Assembly (NCBI GenBank): GCA_907165065.1
Contig: OU015530.1
Span: 46,316,965-46,380,964 of the forward strand
Direction: 5' to 3'
Length of the DNA stretch: 64,000 nt
From: Caprimulgus europaeus
Taxonomy: Eukaryota > Chordata > Aves > Caprimulgiformes > Caprimulgidae
The notes below the pieces were generated by a model, which saw nothing but the letters and a program-made list of their open reading frames with translations, made no database searches and was not told the DNA's origin. How positions within the stretch are numbered: position 1 is the stretch's first letter; the number at the start of each line of letters is the position of its first letter. Below, piece after piece: positions 1 to 12,092 of the stretch. The position numbers were made by a program, and so were the translations under genes.

Positions 1-1757
1 GCAAACATACAAGTACAATATTTTTTTTTTTTCTTTACATGGTTAATTGAAAAGATACTCCAACAGTTGGATATCTGTATAAGGTTTGTTTTGGTTTTGT
101 TTTTTTGTTTTTTTTTCTTTAGAGCCAACTTTCAAAGCAACTGTGTTCTGTTTTGCTGTATTTATAACTGCCTGTCCACTTGTAACTATCAATCAGACTC
201 GGAGACTTTTCATAAAATGCCTTTGATTAACCAAAGACACTGCCTCTGTGTTCATCTGGAATTTGTAGAATGTAGCAGGTCATGTAGATGTCATTTTATT
301 AAATATATTTGAAAATAAATATTCAAAAATACAGCTATTCAACTGAGAACTCATAGATTGTATCATGAGTGACTTTTTTTTTTTTAAATAGCTAGTGTAC
401 AACAGCCTTAGGAGAAAAATAAAAGCATTATACACTTTAAGGGAATTGGAGTGTAATGAGAGGAACTGATGGAGTGGGAGAAGAGAGCTGTAGACTTTGC
501 AAGCAACAGTATTCTTTGAAACGTGATACCGTAGAAGGCAGATGCTTTTGTTTGAAAAACAGCATGTCATGCAGATGAACACTGGGCTTTACCAAGTGTA
601 ATCTCTGAAAGGAAAGAACTGTCAAAAATAATAATCCAACCTCAAAGCCAGCTCTGAAATTTTAAAAACATTTGCATATTGCCACTGCTGCCTCATATGG
701 TGGCATTAGAAGAACATAGAATATGAATTCACTTAAGGTGTTCACATCCCCACAAACTATGAATTATCTCCTGTCACACTGGTAGGCTCCCAGAATGCCA
801 AGTTATTTACACTGCATGAACAGATTGCATAATTATCTGTTGACTTTCTTGAAAGGAGACTTGGCAGTGCAGTGTGATTAGGTTTTCCAGGGTTGGCAAA
901 TGCAGAGGTGAGGAGACAGACACATGAGGACCATATCAGTGCAATTTTTAATAATCAGCAGAAACACTTGGGACTTTTTTTTTAAACACAGTGATGAAAC
1001 ACCTCAAATGTGAGATATATGTTTGGTTGATTCGGCACATGAAGTTAAATTCACTGAATGTGAGTGTGGGTTAGGACTCCTATGTTGCTGAATAAAGATT
1101 AAAAGGTAGTCTACTAGTAATGTTCTTGTTGCTTCACTGGAAAAAATATATTTTATACAAGTCTTTCAGTTTTCTTATTAGAAAAATGACATTCAAATAT
1201 TTTTAATTCAGGATTGAAAAATTTTTTAAAAGCTGGTTGGGGGTTTTTTTGTTTGTTTTTTCTTTTTTAAGTAAATCATTTTTAAATCCTTCAGCAAATC
1301 CTAAAATCCTTTTTACATGCTTCTACAATCTTTACCTATTTTATAGACTGGTATTAGCAGTATCTCTGCTGTGAGTTCACATCTCATTTCTTCTATGGAT
1401 TCCTAAAGATCTGCCCATGCACACTTCACTGGATTCTCCACAGCAAAATTCAGATGGAGATTTAGCTTGATTCTGCAGCTGCAATAACCTTGGAGCAGAC
1501 CCTAACAGTACTTTTTTATTGCTGTGAGGAGGAATAGTGAATGTTGAGTGAAATGATGAGTGAATGAGCTGAATCACACAGCTTGATTTTGATCTTCCTT
1601 CTCAGATGACCAGATCTTAAAAACCTAGAAACTAGAAATAAATTTGATCAGCAGGATAAGACTGTTGCCAGTACTTCTTTGGTTGGTGTTCAGCCTTGTT
1701 TGATGAGGATGGTCAGCTAAAGTCTCCAGGAAAAATGGTTTGTGATACATGGGTAGC
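1..1757. other. AT-rich non-coding DNA, no gene seen
   Basis: I see no coding exon, RNA gene or recognisable interspersed repeat here. The stretch has several T-rich runs (for example near 20-32, 101-117 and 370-384) and an octamer-like ATTTGCAT near 670. Open frames are under about 100 codons, low in complexity and resemble nothing I know. Confidence 0.6.
1753..1757. repeat. Left target-site duplication of the solo LTR
   Basis: GTAGC immediately precedes the LTR terminus at 1758. The identical GTAGC sits at 2383-2387, directly after the other LTR end. The exact match at both boundaries supports the called element ends. Confidence 0.8.
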
Positions 1758-2382
1758 TGTGGTAGTTTGGGTGGATTCACCCTTTTTGCTTGCAGCTTGC
1801 AGCCAAACACAGCCTGCTCTATCACCCTCCCCCCTCCCTTTCCCAAGGAGTAGGGGAGAGAATTGGGAAGAAGGGTAAGGAGACTCACATGTTGAGATAA
1901 AAACTATTTACTAAATAAAATGAAGTGATAATGATAACAACAGTGATAACAGAATTAAACAAATGAGTGATACACAGTGCTCACCGCCTGCTGACTGATG
2001 CCTGGCCCGTGCCAGCCAACAATCCCGGAGGAGAGACAGTCCCAAAACCGAAACCCCGGAAGAGTGAGCCTGAGCGATCCCCCAGAGAAGTAACCCCAGA
2101 AGAGAAGTGCCCTGTCTTCCGGTCAGCCCTGGTTAATATACTGGCATGACATGATATGATATGGAAAATTTCATTGGCACATCCAAATCCCAGTCATGGG
2201 CTTTGCTATTCACTACACTTCTCCCTCCCAGTCCTAATGTAGCTGTGAAGCAGCCAAACACGGTGGCCTTGAGCTCCAGCAGCAACTTGCAACACCAGCA
2301 CTGTTATCAACGTTCTTCTCCTAATAAGTCTGAACTGAAATACTAAAAAGAAAATTAACTCTATCTTAGCAAAACCAGGACA
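1758..2382 (-). mobile_element. Solo LTR of an avian endogenous retrovirus (ERVL-like)
   Basis: This is a 625-bp long terminal repeat in minus orientation. Read on the minus strand it begins TGTCCTGG and ends CTACCACA, the usual TG...CA ends. It is flanked by a perfect 5-bp duplication, GTAGC, at 1753-1757 and 2383-2387. A 5-bp duplication fits class III (ERVL-like) integrases better than the 4 bp of most gamma-like or 6 bp of most beta-like elements. The interior matches, from memory, a common avian LTR: a GATAATGATAAC-type AT-rich part near 1927-1950, a CpG-containing GC-rich part near 1980-2110, and a TATA-like box. No gag, pol or env lies beside it and no second LTR occurs in the window, so it is a solo LTR left by LTR-LTR recombination. 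The exact family name is not determined. Confidence 0.88.
2133..2140 (-). promoter_or_regulatory. TATA-like box inside the LTR
   Basis: On the minus strand this reads TATATTAA, in the middle of the LTR where a U3 promoter would place its TATA box. The recalled consensus of this LTR type has a cleaner TATATAA here, so the promoter looks mutated. Activity is not implied. Confidence 0.4.
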
Positions 2383-2387
2383 GTAGC
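2383..2387. repeat. Right target-site duplication of the solo LTR
   Basis: GTAGC directly follows the CAGGACA terminus and matches 1753-1757 exactly. Confidence 0.8.
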
Positions 2388-3944
2388 ATATGAAAGACAC
2401 TGTTATCTCTATTCTATGGCCTGGGCTATTCACTTACATTTACATATCTTATAATTCCCACATTCTTGGAATCACAAGTCCGTGGTGCATGAGAGAATAA
2501 AATCATCCAGTTGAGAAACTCCAGAAAATAGGATAGAGATACAGGGCACCAGATCTATCACTGCATAAGGCACAAAGGGATTCCAGAATTAGATGAAATA
2601 AGTTATACTGAACTGAAATTAAAGTCCTAAACTGGGTTGTTGGTTTTTTTTATATTGTTTATTAATAAAAATAGTGAGAGAGTATTCTTATAATTCTAAA
2701 GACATTTTGAACTATTAGAATTTCCAGTAAGACATGTTCAATGTGTCAGCACATAGCTCACACTAGGAAAAAACCTATATTGTCATGTTTCAGGTTAGGT
2801 CACTATGCCTTGTATCTATCATAAGTGTGGAGTATCACTCTTTTTGTTCATTTAATGAAAGGCACTAAAGTAATGCTAAAAAATGGTTTCAGAAAAGAAT
2901 TTGAGTTTGGATGTTCAGTTTTCTGACTTCAAACATAGAATAAGGCAAAAACAATGCTTGAAGTTCAAGATTCAAAAATACCATGTTTAAATACTATATT
3001 TCCATCAAATTAGTCTTCTGTTATGCTTACTGGCTAGTGTGCAAAGGACAGGTATTCTGTAGATTAAAGATTGTAGGATCTTAAAAGTCTGGCAGTGTGT
3101 TTCCATGGGTTTGTTTGAAAACCTTGGAATTCTTTGAACCATTTTCACTTCTGATTGGAGATCACGCATCGCAAGGTGTATATTAAAGTAAGTAATTGAT
3201 TCAGAAGAGAAACCAGAGGTTAAAATGGCAATTTTCTCCAAAGGAAACCTCTCTTGTTTTGAATTTTTAGTAGCTGTCTGTGTATTATTAACAACCCTAC
3301 TTAGATTTGACAGCAAATAATAATGTGGTTATTCATCTCAAAGACAGTGGACCAGAATACATTTCTGTCTCTATAAATGCATTTTAAAAGCTGAAAGACA
3401 AATTTCATTACAATAAAGAACGGGGGTTTGGTAAATGTAATCTTTGCTTTTTTTATTGTTAGATAAATCTTTCTTTTTCTTCAACTGCCGTTAGGGTTAT
3501 AGAAAGTTTAATAAATAGAGTATGTATTCCTCTATTTATTAGTAACAGTAACATTTGAAAGTTGAGTGTGGCATCCATTTCGGAATACATTGGGTCAATC
3601 CATCCTCTGTGTAGTGCCACTGAAGCCAGTCCAGTTACACAGATCTGGATCTGTTTCAACAAGAATGCATTCTCTTTCTTGGAAAAATATTGTCCAGTCC
3701 AAATTAAATGTAAGACAAATGGTGAAAGCCTGTTCCAAGTAAAAGCTACAGGAATTTGTTCATAGGTTTACAGAGGTGTCCAACTAATGCTCTGGTGTGA
3801 TTTTTTTCAGAACATCCTATATACATACAGGTGTATTGACTTGTAGTGGTTTGCTCTTGTAGAATATTTTGTAGACAATATTTTCCTTACATCAAGATGA
3901 CCCTTAGTTTTCAATAGAAAATTATAATTTTAGGTAATAAATAC
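2388..3944. other. AT-rich non-coding DNA, no gene seen
   Basis: No exon, repeat or RNA gene recognised. The open frames (for example 3005-3316 minus) show no domain or family pattern. Confidence 0.55.
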
Positions 3945-4876
3945 TGAACGCAGTACTCCAGATGGGGTTTCACCAGAGCAGAGTAGAGGGGCAGAATCAC
4001 CTCCCTCGACCTGCTGGACATGATTCTTTCGATGTAGCCCAGGATACAATTTGCTTTCTGGGCTGCAAGTGCACATTGACAGCTTGTGTCCAGCTTTTCA
4101 TCCACCAGTATCCCCAAGTCCTTCTCCGCAGGGCTGCTCTCAATGCCTCCATCTCCCAGCCTGTATTGATACCAGTGGTTGCCCTGACCCAGGTGCAAGA
4201 CCTTGCACTTGGCCCTGTTGAACCTTGTGAGGTTCACATGGCCCCACTTCTCTAGATTGTCTCAGTCCCTCTGGATGGTATCTCATCCCTCAGGCATGTC
4301 AATTGCACCACTCAGCTTGGTGTCATCTGCAAATTTGCTGAAGGTATACTCTATTCCACTAGCTCTGTAACTGATGAAGATATCAAACAGGACACAACTT
4401 GTTCCCAATCTCCACCTGGACGTTGAACCATTGACCACTACTCTCTGGATGTGACTATCCAACCAATTCCTCATCCACTAAACAGTCCACCTATCAAATC
4501 CATATCTCTCAACCAGATAGACAACATCCATAGCTCTTCCTTTGTTCACCACTGTCCACCATAGAAGGCCACTAGGTTGGTCCAGCAGGATGTGCCCTTG
4601 GTGAAGCCATGCTGGCTGTCTCAAATCACCTCCCTGTCCTCCATGTGCCTTAGCATAGGTTCTAGGAGGATCTGTTCCATGATCTTCCCTGGCACAGAGA
4701 TGAGGCTGACAGGTCAGTAGTTCCTAAGGTCCTCCTTCCTATCCTTTTTAAAAATGGGTGCAAAGTTCCCCTTTTCCAATCACCAGGGACTTCACCTGAC
4801 TTCACCTGACTTTTCAAAAATCATGGAGAGTGCCTTGATAACTACAACAGCCAATTCCCTCAGGACTCTGGGAATG
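3945..4876 (-). mobile_element. CR1 LINE fragment, reverse-transcriptase region (decayed)
   Basis: This is a minus-strand CR1 non-LTR retrotransposon remnant covering the second half of the ORF2 reverse transcriptase. The diagnostic catalytic motif FADD is at 4322-4333, followed by TKLSGAID. Downstream in the element (3911-4237) is the characteristic C-terminal region with [11 protein letters not shown] and [12 protein letters not shown]. The upstream part near 4560-4876 encodes the conserved GFTKG/FSK-type region only in broken form. Compared with the recalled CR1 consensus there are deletions of a few tens of bases near 4390-4410 and 4505-4530, plus stops and frameshifts, so it cannot encode a working enzyme. 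It lacks both the 5' part and, unusually for CR1, the 3' UTR and octamer tail. The left boundary is uncertain by about 10 bp. Confidence 0.9.
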
Positions 4877-7800
4877 TAGGATATTAAATAAAAGCAATTC
4901 CCTAGGAATATAGCAGTTGCGGGTTCATGAGCTCCCCAACAAGTAAAGGCATAAAACCACATACAGCTCTTCTGGTTTTGACTCATGAGCAGTAATGTTT
5001 GGGAACCAAAAAATAAAAATAATAAACTACAGATACTAATGATTTTGGAAAGAAACACGACAATAGAAGACAATCTTCTGTGCTCTTTGGTTACCCCTTC
5101 CTGCTACACATTATAAATCTTTGATAGACACTTGACCATCTTCATTTATCTATCAGTCTTATAGTTAATTGGAGAATTTCAAATGGAAAGGTACCAATCT
5201 GCCATCTTTCACACATACTCAATTCTCATAGAAATTAAATTTGTATGACACAATCTCTCTTGAATTCCTAAAATCTATAAGTAATAGAGACAGAAGGCAC
5301 AAAACACAGTTTATAACCTTTTATCCACCTGCTATCAAATCAATGCATGACTATTATCTAATCTAAATTGTTGGAAGCAAAGTTAGCATAAGCTTCCTCA
5401 CACTGATTAGATGTCACTGCTGACTCTGTCTCTAGTAGCATATGTTACTAAAATATATCTGCCCTATAAATTGTAAGAGTTACTATTTCAGCTGTCATTT
5501 CATTGAACATCAAACCGATGGAGCTCTGTATTCATGAGGTCGGAATTACAAAGTGACATATAAAAAGGATGCAAAGATTTCCAATATCTGCCTAGCCAAC
5601 AGCCAAACTCATTTTGTGTTCTTCTTTAGAAGCTGACTGGCATCAAGTTTCTTAGAACAAGGCATAATAAACCACATGAGGGAAATAACCATGGGATATG
5701 CCCATAAATATTTTTAGTGATTTATATTATCTTGCACAGATTTGTTCTATTTTTACATATATCAGCGCTAAAAATGAGAGTTCTGTTTAGCTTTTCAAAT
5801 TTTTGGATAGCAAGGATATTTTGCAAATATTAGATTTACAAGCTAATTGGATGTTATGTTCAGAATTACTTCTTCTGAGCAGTGCACAATATGCTACTTC
5901 AATTTTTTATTGATTACTCCCCTTTCTTGTATTATGGGACAAATTGTAGCAGAACATCTGTTATACTGTCTATAGTTCATTCATTATTTCCTATAAGTTT
6001 TTCATCCATTACTTATCCTTACTGAAATTTTAACAATCCCCAAGTTTGCAATATCCTTTAATGTAATTTTTTCTCTATAGCTTCAATATTTTTCTTGTCT
6101 TTGATTCAATTCTGTTTCTGCTATGCATTTTGAGATCCATTAGGTAGAGCTATACCCAGGCTGAAAACCCTCAATCATTTCATTTAGTGTCTTCTTAACA
6201 CTTTTGTATTTGTTTCTACCATGTTATAAGACTTGTATTGCCTGGTTCACCCATCTGCTTTTTAAAAAGGACTGAGTTTCTCATTTACCACCATATGTAC
6301 CAAATAATGTATAATTGCAGTTTTATTCACAGTCTTTGAGAAATTGTAAGCTAAGTTCTAAACATGACCCAGACTTACTTCTTTAATATGAATAAAATTG
6401 AGATTTTTATAACTTTATTTAGGCTTGCAGTCATGTCTTTCAAGGTTCTTTCTATAGAAGAAATGACACGTCTTGAAGTCTAGTGGCAATTTTTTAAGCA
6501 TTATAGGTAATTGTTGTTGGTGCCAGGCAAGTTCTTGACAGAAGCCCAGCTCATGATGGGTACCAATTAGTCTTTATCACTGTCTTAGACCAAGAAAGAA
6601 AAGCAATTCCGATATCAGAGAGACTAAATAGGCCTCTGTTGATACAGGTCGGTTTTCATCTACCTTATGAGAGCCCAAGAAATAGAAGCTCCTAATTTAA
6701 TCACTGTAGTTGAATGCATAAAGTTTAACAGCATGAACCCATATCATTGTTTTCCTTTGTGGGGTCATTACTGCAACACATTTCAGTGAAGACCAAAGGA
6801 AGGAGTTGGAGGGTGATGCTAAAATGATTCAGTTTGTGTTTCTCCCATAATAAGAGAAAAGCAAGTTAGAATAATAAGAAATTTATGCTGTGTTATACTC
6901 AATCTGAAACTGGTATAATTCCTATTATTACTACTATTTCTTGTCCAATTTTTTTATACCTAAACACAAAGTAAAAACAAACATAAACCACAAAAAAGTC
7001 AAAACATATAAGTTTAATTTCAGAATTTAAACTGCATCAATACTTAGATAAGTAGTCTTCAGAAAGTACCTAAAGTCTAAGTCCTAGTGGTGTTCATTTT
7101 AAAAGTCTTCATCTGAGAAACTCATCACTGGATACAGTCCAGCAGATGACTTTGTAACATGATTCTTATGTTTCAAGAACAACCAAAAGAAGAAACTTCC
7201 CTTCCTTTTCCATGTATTCATCTATTTATTAGACATTTCCTCTAGTGATAGGGAATTCAGGATCATTTATTTCCAAGAGAACATGCTATTCACAAGGCTA
7301 CAGATTTTTCTCCACTTCACCTTTTATTTGAGCACCAAGAATTCCTAGACTCCTTTACAAAAAAAAAAAAATATTTTATTGACTGTAATATTGTTTAAAA
7401 ATACTTTCTATTCTTCTGCCTTTTAGAGACTGATGTAAACCTTTTTGAAATGCACTCATATTCTTTGATTGATTTAGATGACCTTTTGGCCAGCTCCTTG
7501 GAGTAGCTTGGAGGGAAACTTAATCTGTGATCAAACCAGATACAATCCTAAGGGTTTCTAAAGCTACATACTGCCACGTCAAATAGGAACTCATTCTTCT
7601 GAATTCAGTGGAGAATCCAGTATAAAATCTGAGTTAGTGAACCAAGGCTGAGTCCTGTAAGGGATGCTAGTACAGAAGCTTTTGTTGTTTGCCTTCTTTG
7701 GATTAGAAGTATCCAAGAAATCACAAATTATAGCATTTGTTTTCAATAAGGAATATTTTTAACTGTTTACCAGCTCATGGCTACTTTAGTTGTTCTTGCT

Positions 7801-10800
7801 TGCATGAGAGATAAGAAAGAATAAAATTGTTCAGAATCACTCTGCAAATTGGATGCAAGAACCATATCCATTCCTCTGAAAACTGCAGATCACTTGATCT
7901 GACTCTACTCCTATTCATATTAAACTCACATTCATAAGATGTCAATTCCTTCATTAAACTCACTTTCAGATTTGCCATGAGCAAATAATATCTTCCCATT
8001 CTCCTATACTCTGCCTCCTTTGCTCTGCTTCCAGAATCAGCAGTACAAAATCAATAGCGAATATACGTAATTGCTGGGAAAAGCAAAATGTTAGCAGCAG
8101 AACCATGACAAGGTCGTTCTCTCAATCTTAGGCTACCAAACGTACACAAATGTTTTCAAACACTGAGGACAAGGAACAGCCTTACATTCTGTCAGACTGC
8201 TGTGCTACTTAGCTGCATGCATGCATGTATCCCAACCTGGTTTGTGCCACTGCATTAATTTACTGCTATATTATAGCTGTAGACCAAGCAGATCATAAAA
8301 TTTAATGTTTGTTCTCCTGTGATATTTATTCATAATACTTCTTTTTAAATTTATACTAAGCTGGAAAATTAGATTTTTTTAATATTTATTAATTAAGATC
8401 TAGATATATGTAGGTTCAGATCCTCAAAACCACTTTTCAGCCCATATTTCCTGATGTCTATATTGCTCAGAGTGGATACGTGTAGAAATGTTGAAGTCTT
8501 GACAACACTGAGCTGACTGATTTCTCTCTGTCCTGCAAGCATTAGCATGGTAGCATGTACATATACTTCCTCCACAGTCTTCAATTCAGCATTGGAGTTT
8601 ATCTAGTGTAACCAAGACAAGTTGGTTGTGCTACATGGACAGGGTGTGCTTTTCTTTTCCTACTTGTGTAACCCTTGAATAATCTATAGGAAACCATGGT
8701 TAAGCCTCGTTTGGAAATGAGGTCCCACTGTCTTAATTCACAAAACGTAGCGGTTTCTAATTTCCTCTAAGAGTTCTGTAAGTAGTGGACTATTTGATCA
8801 ACCTCTCCTGTCCTTCCTTTTGTGGTCCAGTCCATAATTAAAAACAGTGAAGCTGTCAGGAAGAAAACCTTACATAGAAATGGCTAGAATATTCCCATAA
8901 CACAAAGATTCAAGCCTAGACAGGTAGAAAAGGACTTGAAACCAACTTGAGGTTCTTCTTGGTGTGTCATAATACACAATTTTGGATATGCTGCATATTT
9001 TTTTGCACATCTATCCGAGCCACATCACATATGCTGTGGAACCATCCAGATAAAATTTAGTTTCAATCTAGATGTTATTTAACCATTTTAGTAAAAGAAT
9101 GAACACAAAACAATAAGCCAGTTGCTCAGCTGGACTTATAAGTCTGCCGTAATTTCATTATAATTTAGCTATGCAACCCTTAGATCAAAGCTGGTTTACA
9201 GCTGAATGATGCAAAGTCGTGCCAGGATGAAATGCCAGGATGAAACGGATCTACCTGCAAAAGATCATGAAGATAGAGCTTATGGATGGCTAATTCCAAG
9301 AAGTGTTTCATCTTTGTAGAGAGAGAACCCAAGTTCCATTCTTATTTCTTGAATGTTACTCCCATGTTATAAAATAAAGTTGTTCTCATGTTCTGTCTTC
9401 AGTGTTGGCACTTGGAAAAAAGTTGTTACCTTCTGATCTCCACAGCCAAACAAACGTGGAATATTTCTGCGGTTTCTGGGATAAAATAGCAGCATGATGG
9501 TGTCTTGATTAGAATTCTGGAATGGAATTTGGGGCTCTGCTTCACAGGAAGCTTCCCCTGAAACCTTGGGCAAACATTTCTAAATTTATTTCAGTTTTTT
9601 ATTTGTAAAACTATGAAAATAGTATTTATTTGCTTTACAGGAACATTTTTTACCTGTATTTAGAGACTGCAAGGCATTCAAAGGGTCCTAGGTGAACATT
9701 AAGCACCATAGGTAAAAAGCAGGAGTTACACCTGTGCCAGGAAAAAATACTTCCAGCAGAAAAAGATTTGGAACAACAGATGAACTTTTCTGTGAGCTCT
9801 TCCAAAACTGTATTTCTATTAATGTCTTTCATCTCAGCTGACAGGATAATTAATCATAATTAAAAATATAACCTAGGTTAGTGAGACTTGTTCTGCAATG
9901 GAGTTGTGAAATTAATTTTTAGATGGCCTTTGTATGTAGAGCAGAGTTTTTTAATGCTTATGAGAGAAAATGTCTCCACTGAACAGAAACAGTGATAATA
10001 ACAGACTCATCTTTTCTCCAGCTAAAAAATAAATTTGACTAAATAAGCTACAGGTCAGATTCTCAGATGTAAAATTTGAGAATGCCAACAGTAATTGACT
10101 GTCATGTATGGTCATATAAATATGCATACTTTATGGAAGCATGTGTATTTCTCTAGCAATTTTAGCAAATACTTGTTATATTGGCCAATAGATATAAGGA
10201 ATTTATTATCAGAACAAGTTTTAGAGAACAGAAATGTCTCTGTGTTCATAGGCTTTGCCTGCTACTAGCTTTGTATCTAAGGCAGTTATAAAAGCAGCCC
10301 ATTGACATTGAGTGTTTTTAGAGCTCCAAAGCTAGGACTGCAGCATGTACAGATGCTCTGTTCATTCCAGGTTTTCTTTATAATTAATGCAAAGAAACAT
10401 GCATTTTTAAGGTGTAATTCATCTGGGTTGTTTAAAAGAGCCACTTTAGGATGTGATGAATCATACCTTAGGCTCTATTGGCAGTGTTAATGAAAATTCC
10501 TTAACTCTAAAGGACACCATGGACACATGATGACTGACTTAGACAAATTGAACCCAAGAAGCCTAATAGGGTGAAATCATTATGGTATCCATTACCAATT
10601 TTGCAAAGGGTTGCTGCATACATATGGGTTATTATATATTTTGAGAGTTAAGAACTCTAAGACTCTCTTTCTAGGGGTCTGGAAACCTTGACTTCTCAGA
10701 GGAGGATGGACAGGTTTTTGAGCATCAGAATGACTTTTTAAGGCAGGTGTCTTTTTGTAATTTCAGTTTTAATTTCTCTGTGTGTTGGCTGTTCGATGTG

Positions 10801-11340
10801 TAAAATATGAATTATAATATTAACCTTATTATGACCTGGTTTGCCTTTATTCATTCAGATTTATAAAGTGCTTGATAAACTCAAAAGGATATAGATGTCA
10901 AACATTATTAGCTATGTTATTCTCTTTATCACTGTCAACTATTCATAGACATTTTCTACTCTATTTGAATTTTGACCCCTGTTCATCTCTCCTTTCTAAC
11001 TGAATAAGATAGTTAACTGTCCATCACTGTGCCTTGAACCTCTTGAATTATCACAACATTCCAATTGTAATTCAGAGTGTATCCCACAATGCCCTTTTCC
11101 ATACTGTATTGGATGTGCCTTCTATATGCTATCAAAGATTCAGCATCACAAGCTATCATTATATTAATTTTAAGACACTTTTTTATCAACAGATGAACAA
11201 TCACGATGATTAAAAATGCTTCTCCTCTCAAGGGCTTGTACAGTATTTTGCATTTTCTGGCATGTTGATTAGTTATGTTGATTGAAAATGAGTGAAAAAC
11301 AGAGACAACTTATTAGCCAGTTTAGTTAGCTGCTACTTAC
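4877..11340. other. AT-rich non-coding DNA, no gene seen
   Basis: A 6.5-kb stretch with no recognisable exon, LINE, LTR or RNA gene. Small items are an A13 run near 7361-7373 and a tandem pair of the 13-mer TGCCAGGATGAAA near 9222-9247. All open frames are below about 95 codons and show no family signature. Confidence 0.55.
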
Positions 11341-11682
11341 ATTAATGAAAACCTCTGGATACATGCCCATTAAGAATACTTGGGAGATCAGAGGTTGAAA
11401 AGTGATTCCTTTGCTTTTCACTGCTGACAGTTTGGAAAGGAGCGTATCCGCAGATGGCTGTTGAAGCACGCACAGCCTCCACAGGGAAACATTGCTGTGC
11501 TGGAGCCCCGTCCAAAACAGAGCACCCTCAGGAGCAGGGGAGCCGTGCTCAGTGGGTGTTTGCTTGGCACCTCCCTGAAGGCTGGCATCACAGGTGCTTT
11601 GGCAGCAGTAATACTTATCAGCAAAAGCAGCTAGCAGCAGTGCTGTTGCTGCCACTACTAACAACACATGTCTGTCTTTCAT
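11341..11682 (-). CDS. Candidate first coding exon, secreted or membrane type (unrecognised)
   Basis: A minus-strand open frame starts at a true ATG (11680-11682) and runs 114 codons. It then meets GTAAGT on the minus strand (11340-11335), a strong splice-donor consensus falling exactly between codons. Four codons later there is a stop. The N-terminus is signal-peptide or signal-anchor-like: basic residues KDRH, then an uninterrupted hydrophobic segment (about residues 6-20), then a cysteine-containing region (about residues 26-31). The segment is GC-richer than its flanks. I do not recognise the protein family. No downstream exon or poly(A) site could be tied to it, and the frame may be chance. 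What I see is the frame, the hydrophobic start and the donor; that it is a gene is inference. Confidence 0.2.
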
Positions 11683-11975
11683 TGCCAGAGAGGCATTGAT
11701 GGAAATAAGAGCACATACCTGGTTTTCTGAAGGACAGTTTTGGTTTTTTTCTTTACAATTTGTTTATTTATAGGGCCATCTCAGAGTGCCTTTAAGGCAA
11801 GAGAACAGAATTTCTAACATATATATTTAATTTTAGCTGATGCCAAGGAGGTTCATACTGAACACAAAACCCATTCTGTCAGCTGTGTACAGCTAGTAAG
11901 ATGTACTGGTGGTCCATGGTGGAAGAAGGGAGGGAGGTAGGGAGAGGGCGAAAGAAATGTTACTAAGATTCTTCT

Positions 11976-12092
11976 CCCACATTTGGAATTGCAAGGGTAA
12001 AAGCAGTAAAGTGATTTACCCAAGGTGATGCAGTGAGTGCCAGGAACTGAATCCAGATCTCCTGAGTCACAGCCCAATGCCTTAATCAGCTG
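11976..12092 (+). repeat. Ancient MIR/Amn-SINE-like fossil
   Basis: The block has the pattern of an old tRNA-derived SINE core and tail: AAGTGATTTACCCAAGGT, then GAACTGAATCCAGATCTCCTGA, then a tail resembling CCCAATGCCTTAATCAGCTG. From memory these match the MIR-type core (AAGTGACTTGCCCAAGGT) and the following 'accession-like' segment. Divergence is high, as expected for an amniote-age element. Exact family and boundaries are uncertain. Confidence 0.55.

Noticed and set aside
3962-4255. Plus-strand 97-codon frame
   Set aside because: Antisense shadow of the CR1 reverse-transcriptase remnant.
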